A DNA stretch of 59,663 nt from Branchiostoma floridae (Eukaryota > Chordata > Leptocardii > Amphioxiformes > Branchiostomatidae): positions 21,172,921 through 21,232,583 of the forward strand of contig NC_049992.1 of assembly GCF_000003815.2 (NCBI RefSeq). Reading direction: 5' to 3'. The notes under the pieces are model-generated. The model was not told the origin of the DNA and ran no database searches. It saw only the letters and a list, made by a program, of their open reading frames with translations. The translations under genes were made by a program, and so were the position numbers. Positions 11,871-22,700 of the stretch are shown here, piece after piece. Position 1 is the first letter of the stretch, and the number at the start of each line of letters is the position of its first letter.

Positions 11871-12720
11871 GGATTGTAACATTTACAACAGAACTGCTGT
11901 ATTAATTGTTACTTATTATGCAAATGAGGTTCTCATTTCCATAAATTATATTACTTGATCATCTCCTCCACCAAACAATAGACAAACACAATCTATGTTA
12001 AGAAAGAAGGCCTTTGATCACATTTTCTGATACTTTATGCAAATGACCTCATTTGCATAATTAAATGTTCAATGATGTTCACCTGTACATAACATCTACA
12101 TGCTACAAGTAAGAAGTTCCCGTCATTTACCATAATGACATTATAGAATTTTCTCATTAATTATGCAAGTTAGGATTTTATTTTGCATAATATATAGCTA
12201 TCCATATTCTTCTTTTTCTCAGTTACAAATGTTACATGTTACAATGGTCCTATAATGGAACTGGGCGTGTTTAGACTATTTCCTTATTTATTATGTAACT
12301 TATATTCCAATTTGCATAGTTGATACGTAATTATTCAAAGCATCACTTAAGCTATCTACATACCAAAAATTATGAAAATCCGTCAACCCCTTCTTGAGTT
12401 ACGTATTCCCTTTCAAAGTCTAACACTCAATCTGCCATGCAGCTCCAAAACAAGCCCAAACCTATACCACTCACTCTCGGTATCAAGAGCTGTGTACGGT
12501 GTACCACTCAACATTCATAGCCGCAGTCATCTTCTACATACAAACATACAAACAGAGATACATGCAAACGCTACCCAAAACATAACCTTCTTGGCGATGG
12601 TAAAATAGCCTGTATTATCTACTATATTTTTTGTATTTCTTTAATATGGTGCAAATATTTCCCAAGAACAGAGTTGTGCCTCCACCAGTAAGGGGTGTGT
12701 GGAGCTGCCCAGTTGTTTTA
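11870..12720 (+). repeat. Dispersed repeat family A, copy 1
   Basis: It contains the blocks typical of this family in the window: TTATGCAAATGAG-type segments, ACCAAAAATTATGAAAATCC, CTTGAGTTACG, a CAAACATACAAACAGAG block and a final AACCTTCTTGGCGATGG. Other copies are near 24320-24535, 31660-31825, 36000-36390, 38640-39400 and 47000-48045. No protein is encoded. The class is unknown. Confidence 0.6.
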
Positions 12721-12965
12721 GTTTAAGCCAGTATTTTATTACACGGACAGATATGTCTATATCTGTTTACTTGGGAACAACACAAGCTCTGCCCTGCATG
12801 CTCTGTTACATGAACACTCGTTCCCATTGAAATGTACAATTTTGTTTGTTTAAAAATCGGCTCACTTTTTACTGAAACCTACCTGATTGTTTAGGAAAAC
12901 TAGCCAAGAAAATGGCATTTTATAATTTTCTTCCCCCTTGATTTCTTACCCACGAAAACGACCCA
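12721..12965. other. Short non-coding stretch before a LINE fragment
   Basis: No feature was recognised other than AT-rich sequence up to the LINE remnant. Confidence 0.4.
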
Positions 12966-14040
12966 CAGATCACATTTCTCCTGGCCGAAAAGTACCGCCC
13001 TCATAAACTTGCTGCAAATGACCCTGCATCTGCCGCTAAGAAAACACCCTTTATCAACATGCGAAGGGAAATTCAATGTCGGAAGATGAACAACGACTGG
13101 CTCAGTATGAAGCCCGATGAAATACAAGCCTTTACAGACAAGAAGGACACGAAGCGCTTCTACGACTCAGTCAGAGTCCTCTACGTACCCCAGCGTTCCA
13201 GCTCTTCCTCTCTCCTTAGTGCTGATGGGACAACACTCATCACAGAACGAGCCAAGATCACCTTGAAGCTGTCCTGAACCGTCCGTCCAGTATTAACAAC
13301 AAAGCCATCGAACACCTGCCACAGCTGCAGGTCCCAGTCGACTATGAGTTGAACACACTTGCCTCCTTCTGCGGCACCCAGAAGGCCATCAACCAGTTGA
13401 CCAGCGGGAAAGCACCTGCCCTGGTGGCATACAAACTGAGGTACTCTATATTAGTCTGGAGGCCGAGTGCTAACCCAGAAACTCCGACACATTGCAGTCA
13501 ATGTGGGAGAAATGTGCCATTCCCCAAGACTTCAAAGACGCCTCCATCATACACCTCTACAAGAGAAAAGGGGAACGTCAGTCGTGCGACAACCACCGCG
13601 GCATCTCACTTCTGTCCATAGCCGGGAAGATTCTAGGAATAATTCTTCTTAACAGACTCACCAAACATCTTGATCAAGGGTATCTCCCTGAGAACCAGTG
13701 TGGCTTTCATGCCGGTAGAGGCACAGTGGATATGATCTTTGCAGCAAGACAACTACAAGAGAAATATCAAGAACAACACAGAGATCTCTATGTCACGTTC
13801 ATCGACCTTACGAAGACGCTCGATACGGTCAGCAGAGACGATAGAGAATCATGGCCAAGTTCGGATGTCCAGAACACTTCATCTCCATGGTACGCCAGTT
13901 CCATGAAGATATGACAGCCCATGTTCAGGATAACGGGGAAACTTCCTCAGCTTTCCCAGTGACCAATGGAGTCATACAAAGGTGTGTCCCGGCGCCGACA
14001 GTCTTCAGTAGCGTCTTCACAGCTATGCTCAGCTCATGTC
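12966..14040 (+). pseudogene. Dead non-LTR retrotransposon (reverse transcriptase region)
   Basis: Successive frames show a linker domain (NMRREIQCRKMNNDW, KKDTKRFYDSVRVLY) and then reverse transcriptase blocks: IIHLYKRKGER, CDNHRGISLLSIAGKIL, LPENQCGFHAGRGTVDMIF, YVTFIDLTKTLDT, and FPVTNGVIQRCVPAPTVF. Frames shift near 13275, 13440 and 13850. The expected AFDT has become TLDT, and the GVKQGCVLAPTLF block is mutated. The YADD catalytic box and the 3' end are absent, because the copy stops where a palindrome begins at 14047. It is a non-functional relic of a widespread animal LINE. It contributes nothing to neighbouring genes. Confidence 0.85.
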
Positions 14041-14046
14041 TTTATT

Positions 14047-14084
14047 ACTCTGTGACACTGGAGGGTGACCTCCAGTAACAGAGT
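14047..14084. repeat. 38-bp hairpin, copy 1
   Basis: The arms ACTCTGT...ACTGGAGG and CCTCCAGT...ACAGAGT pair around a GTGA loop. The same arms recur at 51733-51768 with a different loop. It sits at the broken end of the LINE relic and may be a tiny element or the end of one. Confidence 0.6.
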
Positions 14085-14845
14085 CTTGTTTTTATTGAAA
14101 TGAAGAAAAAATAACTTAACGTCTGCAGCAACGTTTTGGAACGAGAGTTAAACTCATGTTGTGACGTCATACATCATACTTACCCTACATGCTGGCTCGA
14201 CGTAGTTTATTGCAAACCGTAGTTTGGACCAGAATCAAGTGACCATGTACACCTAACGATGCTATGGTCCATAGCAAATGACTTCAAACTAATGTTCTCA
14301 GTTCGTGGAACGCTTGAACCAGCGGATTGTGCTCGTGGCATTCCAGAATACCGTACAGTAGTTTTATCGAACAGTCGTCTCCACGGCGACTGTTCCATTG
14401 TTTACCCGCAGTGTGTTCCACTCAAACTCATCTGCTCCGTCAGTCCTTCAAGAAGATGAGAGGCGTGATCTTTTAGTAGGAGATCTTGACTTTGAGCCAT
14501 ACACTGGACTTCTAGTCTTCAAGATTCATTATCCCCTCCTTATATGGACGTCAAGAGTTGAGGAAAACATAGGCACCTGGGAGAGCTAAGCTGAAAACAT
14601 ATCACACCATCTGGCTGCCGGTCTCCGGGAGGTTATCAGGACACCGCGGGTCTCAACCAGCGCGGCCGTAAATACTTCAAGACAGGGGTTACTCGGCTGA
14701 TGACAGGAGGGCTTTACGCCGTGTAATAGCTAAATATCCTGAGGTGTGATCTTCCGACGCAAAACAGAGAAAGTTAGCGGATCGCTACAAACGTGTGGAA
14801 ATACTTAAACTGGTGAGCAAGTAGCTACTAGAACTTGGCATCATC
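14085..14845 (+). other. Upstream region of the 467-residue gene
   Basis: No recognisable element. It should hold the promoter and 5' leader of the gene starting at 14846. No clear TATA box was found. Short frames at 14207-14589 have no support. Confidence 0.35.
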
Positions 14846-16249
14846 ATGGCGGAAGTCAGAGATGCGGTTCTGTTCATAAGTGAAGAAGGCGACAACAGTC
14901 CTATGACAGGAGTAGAAGATTCTGATGATGAGGACAGCGGGCCCCAGACATTGTATACGGTGGACGACATAGAAGAAGGGTTGCGACAGTTTGTAAAACA
15001 GCGCCACGCTGAGGTTACAGATCAAAAGAAGTTACCCGACAGCAAAGGTGTTGAACCGATCTCGATCCTAGAGATGGTGTCCAAAAACGCACCTGTCCAG
15101 GAGAAGTCAGGAGCGCCCCCTAACGGCACAGATCGTTTGTACACCATAGAAGACGTCCTGGAGGCTCTGGAGGTGGAAGACGGACAGCTATCGTTGAAGG
15201 ATGAACATGAGAAGAACATCAGTCTTAGAACGGAGGAGTCTAAGAAAACCGCCAAGGCGATGAGAGAGAGATGCAGGATACGCATGAAGGACGAAGAGCG
15301 CCGTATTCGGAAACGGACCTGGAGAAAATATACTCTGGATGACTTGAAGAGCGAGAAGATGGTTGCTGTTCTTTCAGGAGAGAAACGAGCACCTGTAGAG
15401 AAAGATGACATCAAAAAGGAGTTATCCGTTAGGCTTTCACAACTCGGCGGAGACAAACAAGAACAGATGACTGAATCTGAAGACAAAAAGGCTAACCTTG
15501 TGTCGTGCGCTGAGAAGAACCGTGACAGAAGAAACGCTTTCTTCTCAAGCGTGATTGTGAAGAAATCCGAGGCATCATCTGCTCATGAGAGCATGGATTA
15601 CGTGTCCAAGTCTCTAGTCAGGGCAGCGCAACCCACGTTGGACGATAAAGTTCCTGTGGTGCTTTCAAGTCACGATGTTGCAGTAGGGGACGTCTTTGAT
15701 AGGACAAGCACGGCGTTTCTCCCCGAAAGGAAAGGTGAGATCCCAAGACACACCGAGGTCAGCACTTGCAATGTCGCTACCAACCGCTTTCACTGTCCCC
15801 GCACAGATATTTGTACGCGACGTATGGCCGTGCAGCAGCGCCCTCGTCCGACTAGGTGTGACATTGCAGACGTCACAAGGCATGAAGACGGGCACAAATG
15901 TGTATCCCACGTATCTCAGAGCGAGTACCCAGAATGTCAAGCCAACAGTGCACGTAACCATGGCATCAGGGCGTCGACGTCAGCTGCTTGCAATCTCACG
16001 GTTACATCACCGGAAAATGCAGATGTAAGGCCGTCTATTGGTCGGGTTCCTTGCAAAGAGGACAAACTGACGGAATCAGACTCGCACAGTCGTTTGGGGT
16101 CAGAAGATTTTGAGGGCTCCGCAGACGAGAAAGACATGGACAAATCGAACTTGAATGCTAAGGGCAAGTTTCGGCGACTTTTGTCCAGTTTCGCAAGGGC
16201 TTGCAGACGGCTATGCTGTGTCGCCAGCACTAGCAGTTTAGAGGAATGA
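14846..16249 (+). CDS. Intronless gene for a 467-residue protein with three YTxDD repeats and a Cys tail
   Basis: The ATG follows an in-frame TAG at 14822-14824 and has ATGG context. The frame is uninterrupted and far longer than any other in the window. I do not recognise a family. The protein is highly charged and mostly disordered by composition. A motif recurs at residues 35-46 (TLYTVDDIEEGL), 97-108 (RLYTIEDVLEAL) and 160-167 (RKYTLDDL); the tyrosines are 62 and 63 residues apart. Copies 2 and 3 are separated by a strongly basic, helix-prone stretch (residues 133-160). The last 30 residues are basic with hydrophobics and then RLCCVAS, which would suit membrane attachment by palmitoylation (inference). 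The motif loosely recalls Y-x4-L eIF4E-binding peptides, but the hydrophobic pattern is incomplete. The antisense frames here are shadows. Confidence 0.75.
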   Translation: MAEVRDAVLFISEEGDNSPMTGVEDSDDEDSGPQTLYTVDDIEEGLRQFVKQRHAEVTDQKKLPDSKGVEPISILEMVSKNAPVQEKSGAPPNGTDRLYTIEDVLEALEVEDGQLSLKDEHEKNISLRTEESKKTAKAMRERCRIRMKDEERRIRKRTWRKYTLDDLKSEKMVAVLSGEKRAPVEKDDIKKELSVRLSQLGGDKQEQMTESEDKKANLVSCAEKNRDRRNAFFSSVIVKKSEASSAHESMDYVSKSLVRAAQPTLDDKVPVVLSSHDVAVGDVFDRTSTAFLPERKGEIPRHTEVSTCNVATNRFHCPRTDICTRRMAVQQRPRPTRCDIADVTRHEDGHKCVSHVSQSEYPECQANSARNHGIRASTSAACNLTVTSPENADVRPSIGRVPCKEDKLTESDSHSRLGSEDFEGSADEKDMDKSNLNAKGKFRRLLSSFARACRRLCCVASTSSLEE

Positions 16250-16761
16250 TATTTTTCCACAAAAAGGTGTTGATAACTTAAAGTTTTATCTGTACTTGTT
16301 TGAAGTTGAAGTTCACGACAATCTTTTAAAGCTAGCCTTACAACATTGTCTTTTGATTACTCACAACTCTATAATGAATTAATGTCAGCATGGTTTTTTC
16401 TACATAGAGGATATTTCCACTGACAAATACTGTCTGTTTATAATCCAGGATCGTACTGTTACGATCTAACTCAAGTCAAACCCAGGATGCTTTGTTTTTG
16501 AATAAATTCCTTTGTTCATGCAAAAACATTTTTAAATTATCTCTGGCACAAGCAATTTATGCTAAATTTGTGCTCTGTACATTATTATGCAAGCCTTGAC
16601 CATTACTGTAAAATGAACCACTCAGATAGAACACTATACTTTAGTTATATAGAACTCTTTACTACTTAGTAAGCTATTGCGCAGATATTAGTCTTGCATG
16701 ATTTCTTATGTATGTACTGCCCGATAATTTGCCATACATTGCATCCACTACAATTTTTAGC

Positions 16762-16767
16762 AATAAA
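16762..16767 (+). terminator. Poly(A) signal of the 467-residue gene
   Basis: AATAAA lies about 510 bases after the stop; an earlier AATAAA is at 16501-16506. The one at 16762 is followed by a GATT repeat (16768-16785), a tail typical of retroposon 3' ends. Either the gene's 3' end was supplied by a retroposon, or the mRNA itself was once retroposed. Confidence 0.4.
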
Positions 16768-16785
16768 GATTGATTGATTGATTGA

Positions 16786-18092
16786 TCAATTGTCATTTGT
16801 GAAATCTAGAGAATAAGACTGAAGGCGCCTTTGCGTGTCTTTAAAGACAATAGTTTTGGGCTGAATAGTAACTGCCTGACTAGGCTAGGACAAAATCAGG
16901 CTAAGATAAGAGTATGAGCGTGTAATTTGGAAATTTCTGCATTACTGAACTACCTCGTACACCTCCCTCCCCAAGATGCCAACACAGTCACACCACACAC
17001 TGTTTAGGGGGAGCCGTCTGCTACCGGCACGGCACGGTATGGAATTTAATGAAAAACTCAAATTTTTCTTCCGCTGAATACACAACAATGTATCGAGGTG
17101 ATGATGATGTATCGAACCATGCTGCAATAGACAACTTTCATAACACGAAAACACTACGAAATTACCATAATAACAGTCGATACAAATTTGAACTCAAAAG
17201 AAATGGACAAGTCAAAGTGACTAAATTGTTTACCGGCTACGCCACCTCTCTATAGTGGCCAATTTTGTCCAGTCCCTTAGGTGGCCGCTGTAGACAGGTT
17301 TGACTGTATTTTCAAAATGTTCCGATTTGAAACCACCGTCGACGCGTCCGTCGACTTCATATCCCTAAATACGTTTTTCTTACAAACAACGAATATAGGT
17401 TACCCTCGGATAAAGATGAACCAGCATTACATAGATTTGATTAAGTTGTAAAATCTACCGCCTACCTCTGCGCTGCGTAATTTGTACCTCGGACCTTCAC
17501 AGACACATTTGAGAGTGGTAACTGAGGCGTTTGGGGGTGTTTTTGGTGTCATGGAAATATCATGTTTGGGTAATGCATGGGTCTTTAGTTTTTTTTTAGG
17601 AAGTACCTTATTGCCTAAAGGTGATTTATGCAAATTAGCATGACGTCATGATGATGTCATAGAGAGCTATATGGCCACGCCCATTTGGGGAAAAATGCCA
17701 GAAAAGTGTTTTGCCCCGCTTGTAATTCGACGATTGTTGTTGATACTTTACAGTAATGTATATAATGGTCATTTAAAAAGATCTGTGCGTGGATTTCGTT
17801 ATATCGTGTAATGCTGATTTTTTATGAATTTTTTTCCTCGAATTTTTATTACCCCTTATGCTACCAGCAATTGGGAGCACTAAATAGCACCCTTTCGAAG
17901 CGGCTGCGCGAGACATTCTACCTTACAGGGTATATTTCAAAATAAGATCCATTTTGACTAATTTTGATGAACAGTTTTTGGGGCGTGTCGCTCCGATAAT
18001 CACATTGTGGTGGTAGTAGTGACACAATCCATTTTTATAGATCATAAAAAAATCAAAATGATATTTTGAGGTCAGATTTGTATTCGGCATGT
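16786..18092. other. Intergenic stretch with one TIR-element end
   Basis: The segment 17236-17306 contains CTCTATAGTGGCC, TGTCCAGTCCCTTAGGTGG and GACAGGTTTGACTGTA. This matches the right end of the CAGTGAAACCTG element found complete at 26318-27956. No gene is supported. Confidence 0.45.
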
Positions 18093-18360
18093 GCTAAAAC
18101 CTCCGTATACCAAGTTTTGTTCTTGTATCTTCAAGGAGACGGAAAATATGGTGTTTTTGCATATTTAATTAGCTGACTCATATTTTATTACCCCTGGAAC
18201 TCAATTAGTCAGGATTATTTATCATTTATGAATTAGATATGTAAATTTCATGGCCATAGTTAAATTCAGCATGTTACAAAACCCCAGTATACCAAGTTTT
18301 TTCCTTGTATCTTGTATGACTGTGGAGATATTGTAATCTTGCATATTTAATTAGCTGACC
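18093..18360 (+). repeat. Two ~85-bp direct repeats spaced 180 bp
   Basis: 18093-18178 and 18273-18359 share GTATACCAAGTTTT, CTTGTATCTT and GCATATTTAATTAGCTGAC. The unit appears part of a larger diverged tandem repeat reaching from about 17880 to 18560. No protein is seen. Confidence 0.55.
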
Positions 18361-19364
18361 CGGAGAAATTATGGCGTAATTTTTAGGCCGTTGATGGCCA
18401 TAACTCTCTAACGGTATGTCCGATTTTTTCGCAATAAAAACCATTCTATTTCTTTCACTAAGACCTATCCAATGATGTCAAGTTTGAAAAGCTGTGAAGA
18501 GTTTGAAATTTTTGTGTAATTTGAGACAGCTACTTTGACCTTGAAATTTGGCCAACAAAAACAACATTTGATGGCAAAGTGTTCTATTTTTATAAAAATA
18601 GAAGTACCTATCTACTAACATTGATGGTTATTTTTCGGAAAGAAATCTTGCTCAGACATACCTCCTGGCTACCTTAAAGAGACGTTTATTGGCGTTAGTA
18701 TATCTAGATATCTGGGTGTCAATAACACAGAGGTTGTCATTAGTTCCGAAGTTGTTGGGTTTTTTTTCTGAAAACAGCTTGATTTGGACAAGTTGGTTGA
18801 AACCTCCTTGGTTTGGAGAAATGCTAGGTAGTTAATAAGTCTACGTCGTGGCCCTCTCACTTCCTCAGCCTCCAGAGCGCATCTTGGAGCACGTAAGCAG
18901 ATGTCGGGAGGACAGCCGACACAGACGACACGGCGATCAGCTCTAGCTCTGTACCTGACTTCACAACTACTAGATATAGAGACACAACATCATGTCATAA
19001 CCGAACATATGACCTTCTTGGCTTAGGTAACAAGTTTAGATCTTGTATGCACCCATATAACCGTGATTGAAGCTAACGTTAATGTTTTATAACGTTAATA
19101 ATTCATTTCCGGAGAGAAGTGGGGGATGAGTCCGCTGCACTGGCAGTGGGTACGGGTGCTTCACCTCTCGTGTACTTATATGGTATGAACAGGTGTGCTC
19201 ATTCGTCTGAAAAGCTCCTTGGTCTGATCCAATCATCTAGTGCGCAAAGGGAATAGCACTCATTGCAATAACCATCGATTAACGTTATGTGTTCCCTGAA
19301 CTCTAGTTTGAACTGTAGATCTCCTTAAATTCATTGCGCATTCTACCTTGCGGTATTATGATTG
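18361..19364. other. Intergenic stretch upstream of the SINE-like repeat
   Basis: Nothing was recognised. The palindromic ACGTTAAT blocks near 19074-19100 are short and may be chance. Confidence 0.35.
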
Positions 19365-19628
19365 TTGGCGGTTTTATGGTAGTGGGTGTTAAAGATCTGC
19401 TCGGCTATATTTTGATAATACAGATCATCTTTTGATCTCCTTTGTAGGGTTCGAATCCTTTAGTTAATCTCCCGGCATAAGATAGTACCAAACTGGCCAA
19501 GGAGTGTAGTCAGCCAAGAGGTGTCCATTTGCCAGCCAGCTTTTGATACTATCTCATGCTACCGTAGGATCTGCAGCCCTGGCTGTATTTCTCATGATTA
19601 TACAGCCGAATAAATCAAATCAAATCAA
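19365..19628 (+). mobile_element. Possible tRNA-derived SINE
   Basis: It contains a perfect pol III B-box consensus GGTTCGAATCC at about 19448, preceded by an A-box-like TAGTGGGTG about 65 bases earlier. It ends in an AATCAAATCAAATCAAA tail (19611-19627) of the kind found at retroposon ends. The inner part (GATAGTACC...GCTTTTGATACTATC...CTACCGTAGGATCTGCAG) shares blocks with the palindromic element at 52720-52922. The SINE call is inference. Confidence 0.45.
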
Positions 19629-19726
19629 AATCTGCTTGGAGATTATCCTGAAGTGTCATACGCACCAATGACGTACTTTCCCGCCAAAATGACCCTTCCC
19701 GTGGTGCACCGGTAAGATGACGGGAT

Positions 19727-19732
19727 CACGTG
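19727..19732. promoter_or_regulatory. E-box CACGTG before the ING start codon
   Basis: A palindromic CACGTG (in TCACGTGT) lies 15 bases upstream of the ING ATG, in GC-rich sequence that also contains a TGACG half-site. It could bind bHLH-ZIP factors, if it is not inside the transcript. It is a short motif, so chance is possible. Confidence 0.3.
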
Positions 19733-19747
19733 TCAGCAGGTTTCAAA

Positions 19748-19784
19748 ATGGCGACGGCGATGTACCTGGAGCACTACCTCGATA
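19748..19784 (+). CDS. ING exon 1
   Basis: Begins with ATG in AAAATGG context and encodes [12 protein letters not shown], the same N-terminus as vertebrate ING4/5. Donor A|GTGAGT, phase 1. Confidence 0.93.
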
Positions 19785-22700
19785 GTGAGTCACTGTTCGG
19801 TATTCCCTGACGTTTGGGCATCTTTTCTTCCTCTCCAAAAGAAAACGATGAAACCATAAACTTGAATATGGAGTAATGTGATGTCAAATTCATTGTATTG
19901 CATAAATTGCAACAAAAACACTTGTCTCAAACCGTATGCCGCGCGCCAAAAAATAATTTTTGGTATGCGGTAAAAAAAATAACCATCCTTCTTGTGGGTA
20001 ACGTTAAATGGGTGTTGACTAGCCGAGGCAGTCGTTGCAGACGGCCCTAGGGAAGTGGCAAAAATTTACAGGATGATCCATGATCCTTCTGCTGTGTTGA
20101 CACTGACAGGATCATCTAGTCTCTACCAGAAAAGGGGCCAAGTTAGGAATAAATGTCTAGCAGGAGTTAATAATTAAGGGTTAATGACCCGCCCCGAGGT
20201 GTATATGGTGTCATAACGCCTGGTCCTTTGCTATAACCACCTCATAAAACCACCGATGTGAGCGAAGGACCAGGCGTTATGACACCATGTACACCGAGGA
20301 AGAGCCATTCCCCCTTGCAGTCTTATTCCCTCTGCTCTGGCATATGTTTTGCTCCTTTTTATTGGTCAATGCCTGCATATACCTTACTTTCTTGTGTGTA
20401 AGGCTACTTTTGATTGATCAAAATGAATCGGCACCGGTGTCGATGTCGATTCATTCTGACCAATCAGAGGAGCGATACCCACCTGCCTGGCCAGAATCTT
20501 TGTGTTACGGCGTCATAACCAACGTGGAACGGGGACTTCTGGTCCGTGATTGGTCCGCGGGGCCTGGCACAGGGAAACATTAACAATGGGGTCATTGATG
20601 CATTTACTCCCGGTGGCGGATTTGTTATCCTACCTGCTAAAATCTGACAAATTTGTTGGTAAAAAGCATCTGGCCTCTCTTCCAACAAAGAAATTATGCA
20701 TCCTGTATGTTATTCCGGACAGAAAAGGTGTCGCGGGGCTTATAGTCCTATTGACGAGCCCCCGCGGGCGGATAAACTGTTCCCGCCACAGCCCGGCGTG
20801 GGCCTGCTGGACTCAATTTACCGGGCCGCGCGCGGCTTGTCATGGTTGTCACTAGAGCTCCCGGCTCCCGTAATATGGCTCTAAATGGTTGGAAATTAAC
20901 TCCTCTACCCGAAAAAGTCAATACTTTGACAAATATATGCCAATTACATCTCAAAGTATACATTTTCCCAACTAATTGTGGCCTACACCAGGGGAGAATG
21001 CCGAAGGTATGACCTCACTCTTCAAGTTGCCTAAAATAAACACCAGCGCGTTCGGTCATGCAGTTTTCACCATGTTTTTCACCATGTTTGGTTTTTATCT
21101 CCAGTGCGAACGTGTTGGTAAACTTAATCTACAACTTGTCAAAGTTATGGGACTTCTGGACATTCCCAAGTCCAACAAAATCCTATGAAAATTCCAAAAT
21201 TGACTTTCCTTGCGGCAAATTTCTCCCTTCCAAAAATGGCGCCTTCCTCGATCATATCTCAATGGAAAACAACTAAATTTGCATGTCTGAGAAGGACAGG
21301 GCTTTGATTGGAGCTCATTTGGGCGGGAGGTTTGAATGGGCGAATTGCAATGGGATGCCATTTTCCCTCTCAAAATGCCCCCTGGCGGCCAGATCAAATT
21401 TATGTAGGCTGTGTCCCTGTGCCTGGCTATATGATAATATTTGGTATCCGTTAAACGTTATGAGACATTTTCAGTTAATTCAACGTTAAGTTTATTATTT
21501 GTGAAGCTTTATTACTCTGTTTTGGAGAGTAATCTTCTACGATTGTTTTTGTCCAATTTGATGTAACGTTATTATAGGAAGCCGGTAAAAAAATCACTCA
21601 AGCTACGCTGCGCAAAGCAAACAAACAATTTGCATAATAAACGCCAAAACAAGAAAATCTGGTTTACAGAGAACTGCGCAACAGCCAGACGAAGTCTCAA
21701 CAATCTTTGTAAACTTCTCTCGAAAAAAACCCACGATCCTTTCATCAGAGGCGAGTACTTTGAAATGACAAAAGACTACATTCGACTTATAAGGAAAACC
21801 AAAAGGTCCCACAAAGACAGCATCCTCAAAAAGCTGAACTCTCAAACCGACAGCGATCCGTCAGCCTTTTGGCAGCTAATTAAACAATTCAAAACAAATG
21901 ATCGCATGTCTACGGATGAAACGACTGACGGACAAGCCCTTCATACACACTTCAAACAGTTATTTGGAAGGGAATCCGATTCCAGCTTACCACAAACAGA
22001 CAATAGCTTTCATATTCATATTGAAAATAAGTTGAAAGAACTTGAGACTGAATTGTCAAATTTCAACCCTTTAGACGCAGACATACGAAATAAAGCAAGT
22101 AATATCCCAACTTAAGAATGGCAAAGCTTCCGGCAATGATTTGATATTAAACAAGATGTTGAAATCTGCATCCCATGTTCTAACAAAATTGCTGGCTTAT
22201 TTATTCAACCTAATCATGTCATCAGGTCACTTCCCCAAACAATGGTGCGAAAGCCATATCGTACCTCTTCACAAAGGAGGTTCCAAAGACGATCCGAATA
22301 ATTATAGGGGAATCACTGTTATGAGTTGTCTTTCCAAACTGTTTACCGCAATACTGAATACACGTCTTACTAATTATTTAGAAAAGCATACACTTATTGC
22401 TCCAAATCAGTCGGGCTTTAGAAAGAATTTCGGAACACGGTATAATCTTTTTGTTGTTGACTCTTTAACATCTAAGTACATTAATGATTAACTCCAACAA
22501 ACGTTTATATGCATGTTTTATAGATTTCAGGAAAGCGTTTGATAGTGTTTGGAGAGAAGGGCTCCGCTATAAATTGCTTAGTACAGGTATAGGTGGCAAA
22601 TTCTATAAGTTGATCAAAACTATGTATTCTAACCCTCAGACATGTGTCAAAACCTCCGAGGGTCTCACCCCATTATTCAGTACATACAAATTAAAGGTGT

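Noticed and set aside
15022-15486. 154-residue minus-strand frame
   Set aside because: Shadow of the 467-residue gene; Ser/Arg-rich composition typical of an antisense frame.
19440-19460. A tRNA gene at the GGTTCGAATCC box
   Set aside because: No cloverleaf could be drawn: no acceptor or anticodon stem pairs at the right distances; SINE-like origin preferred.
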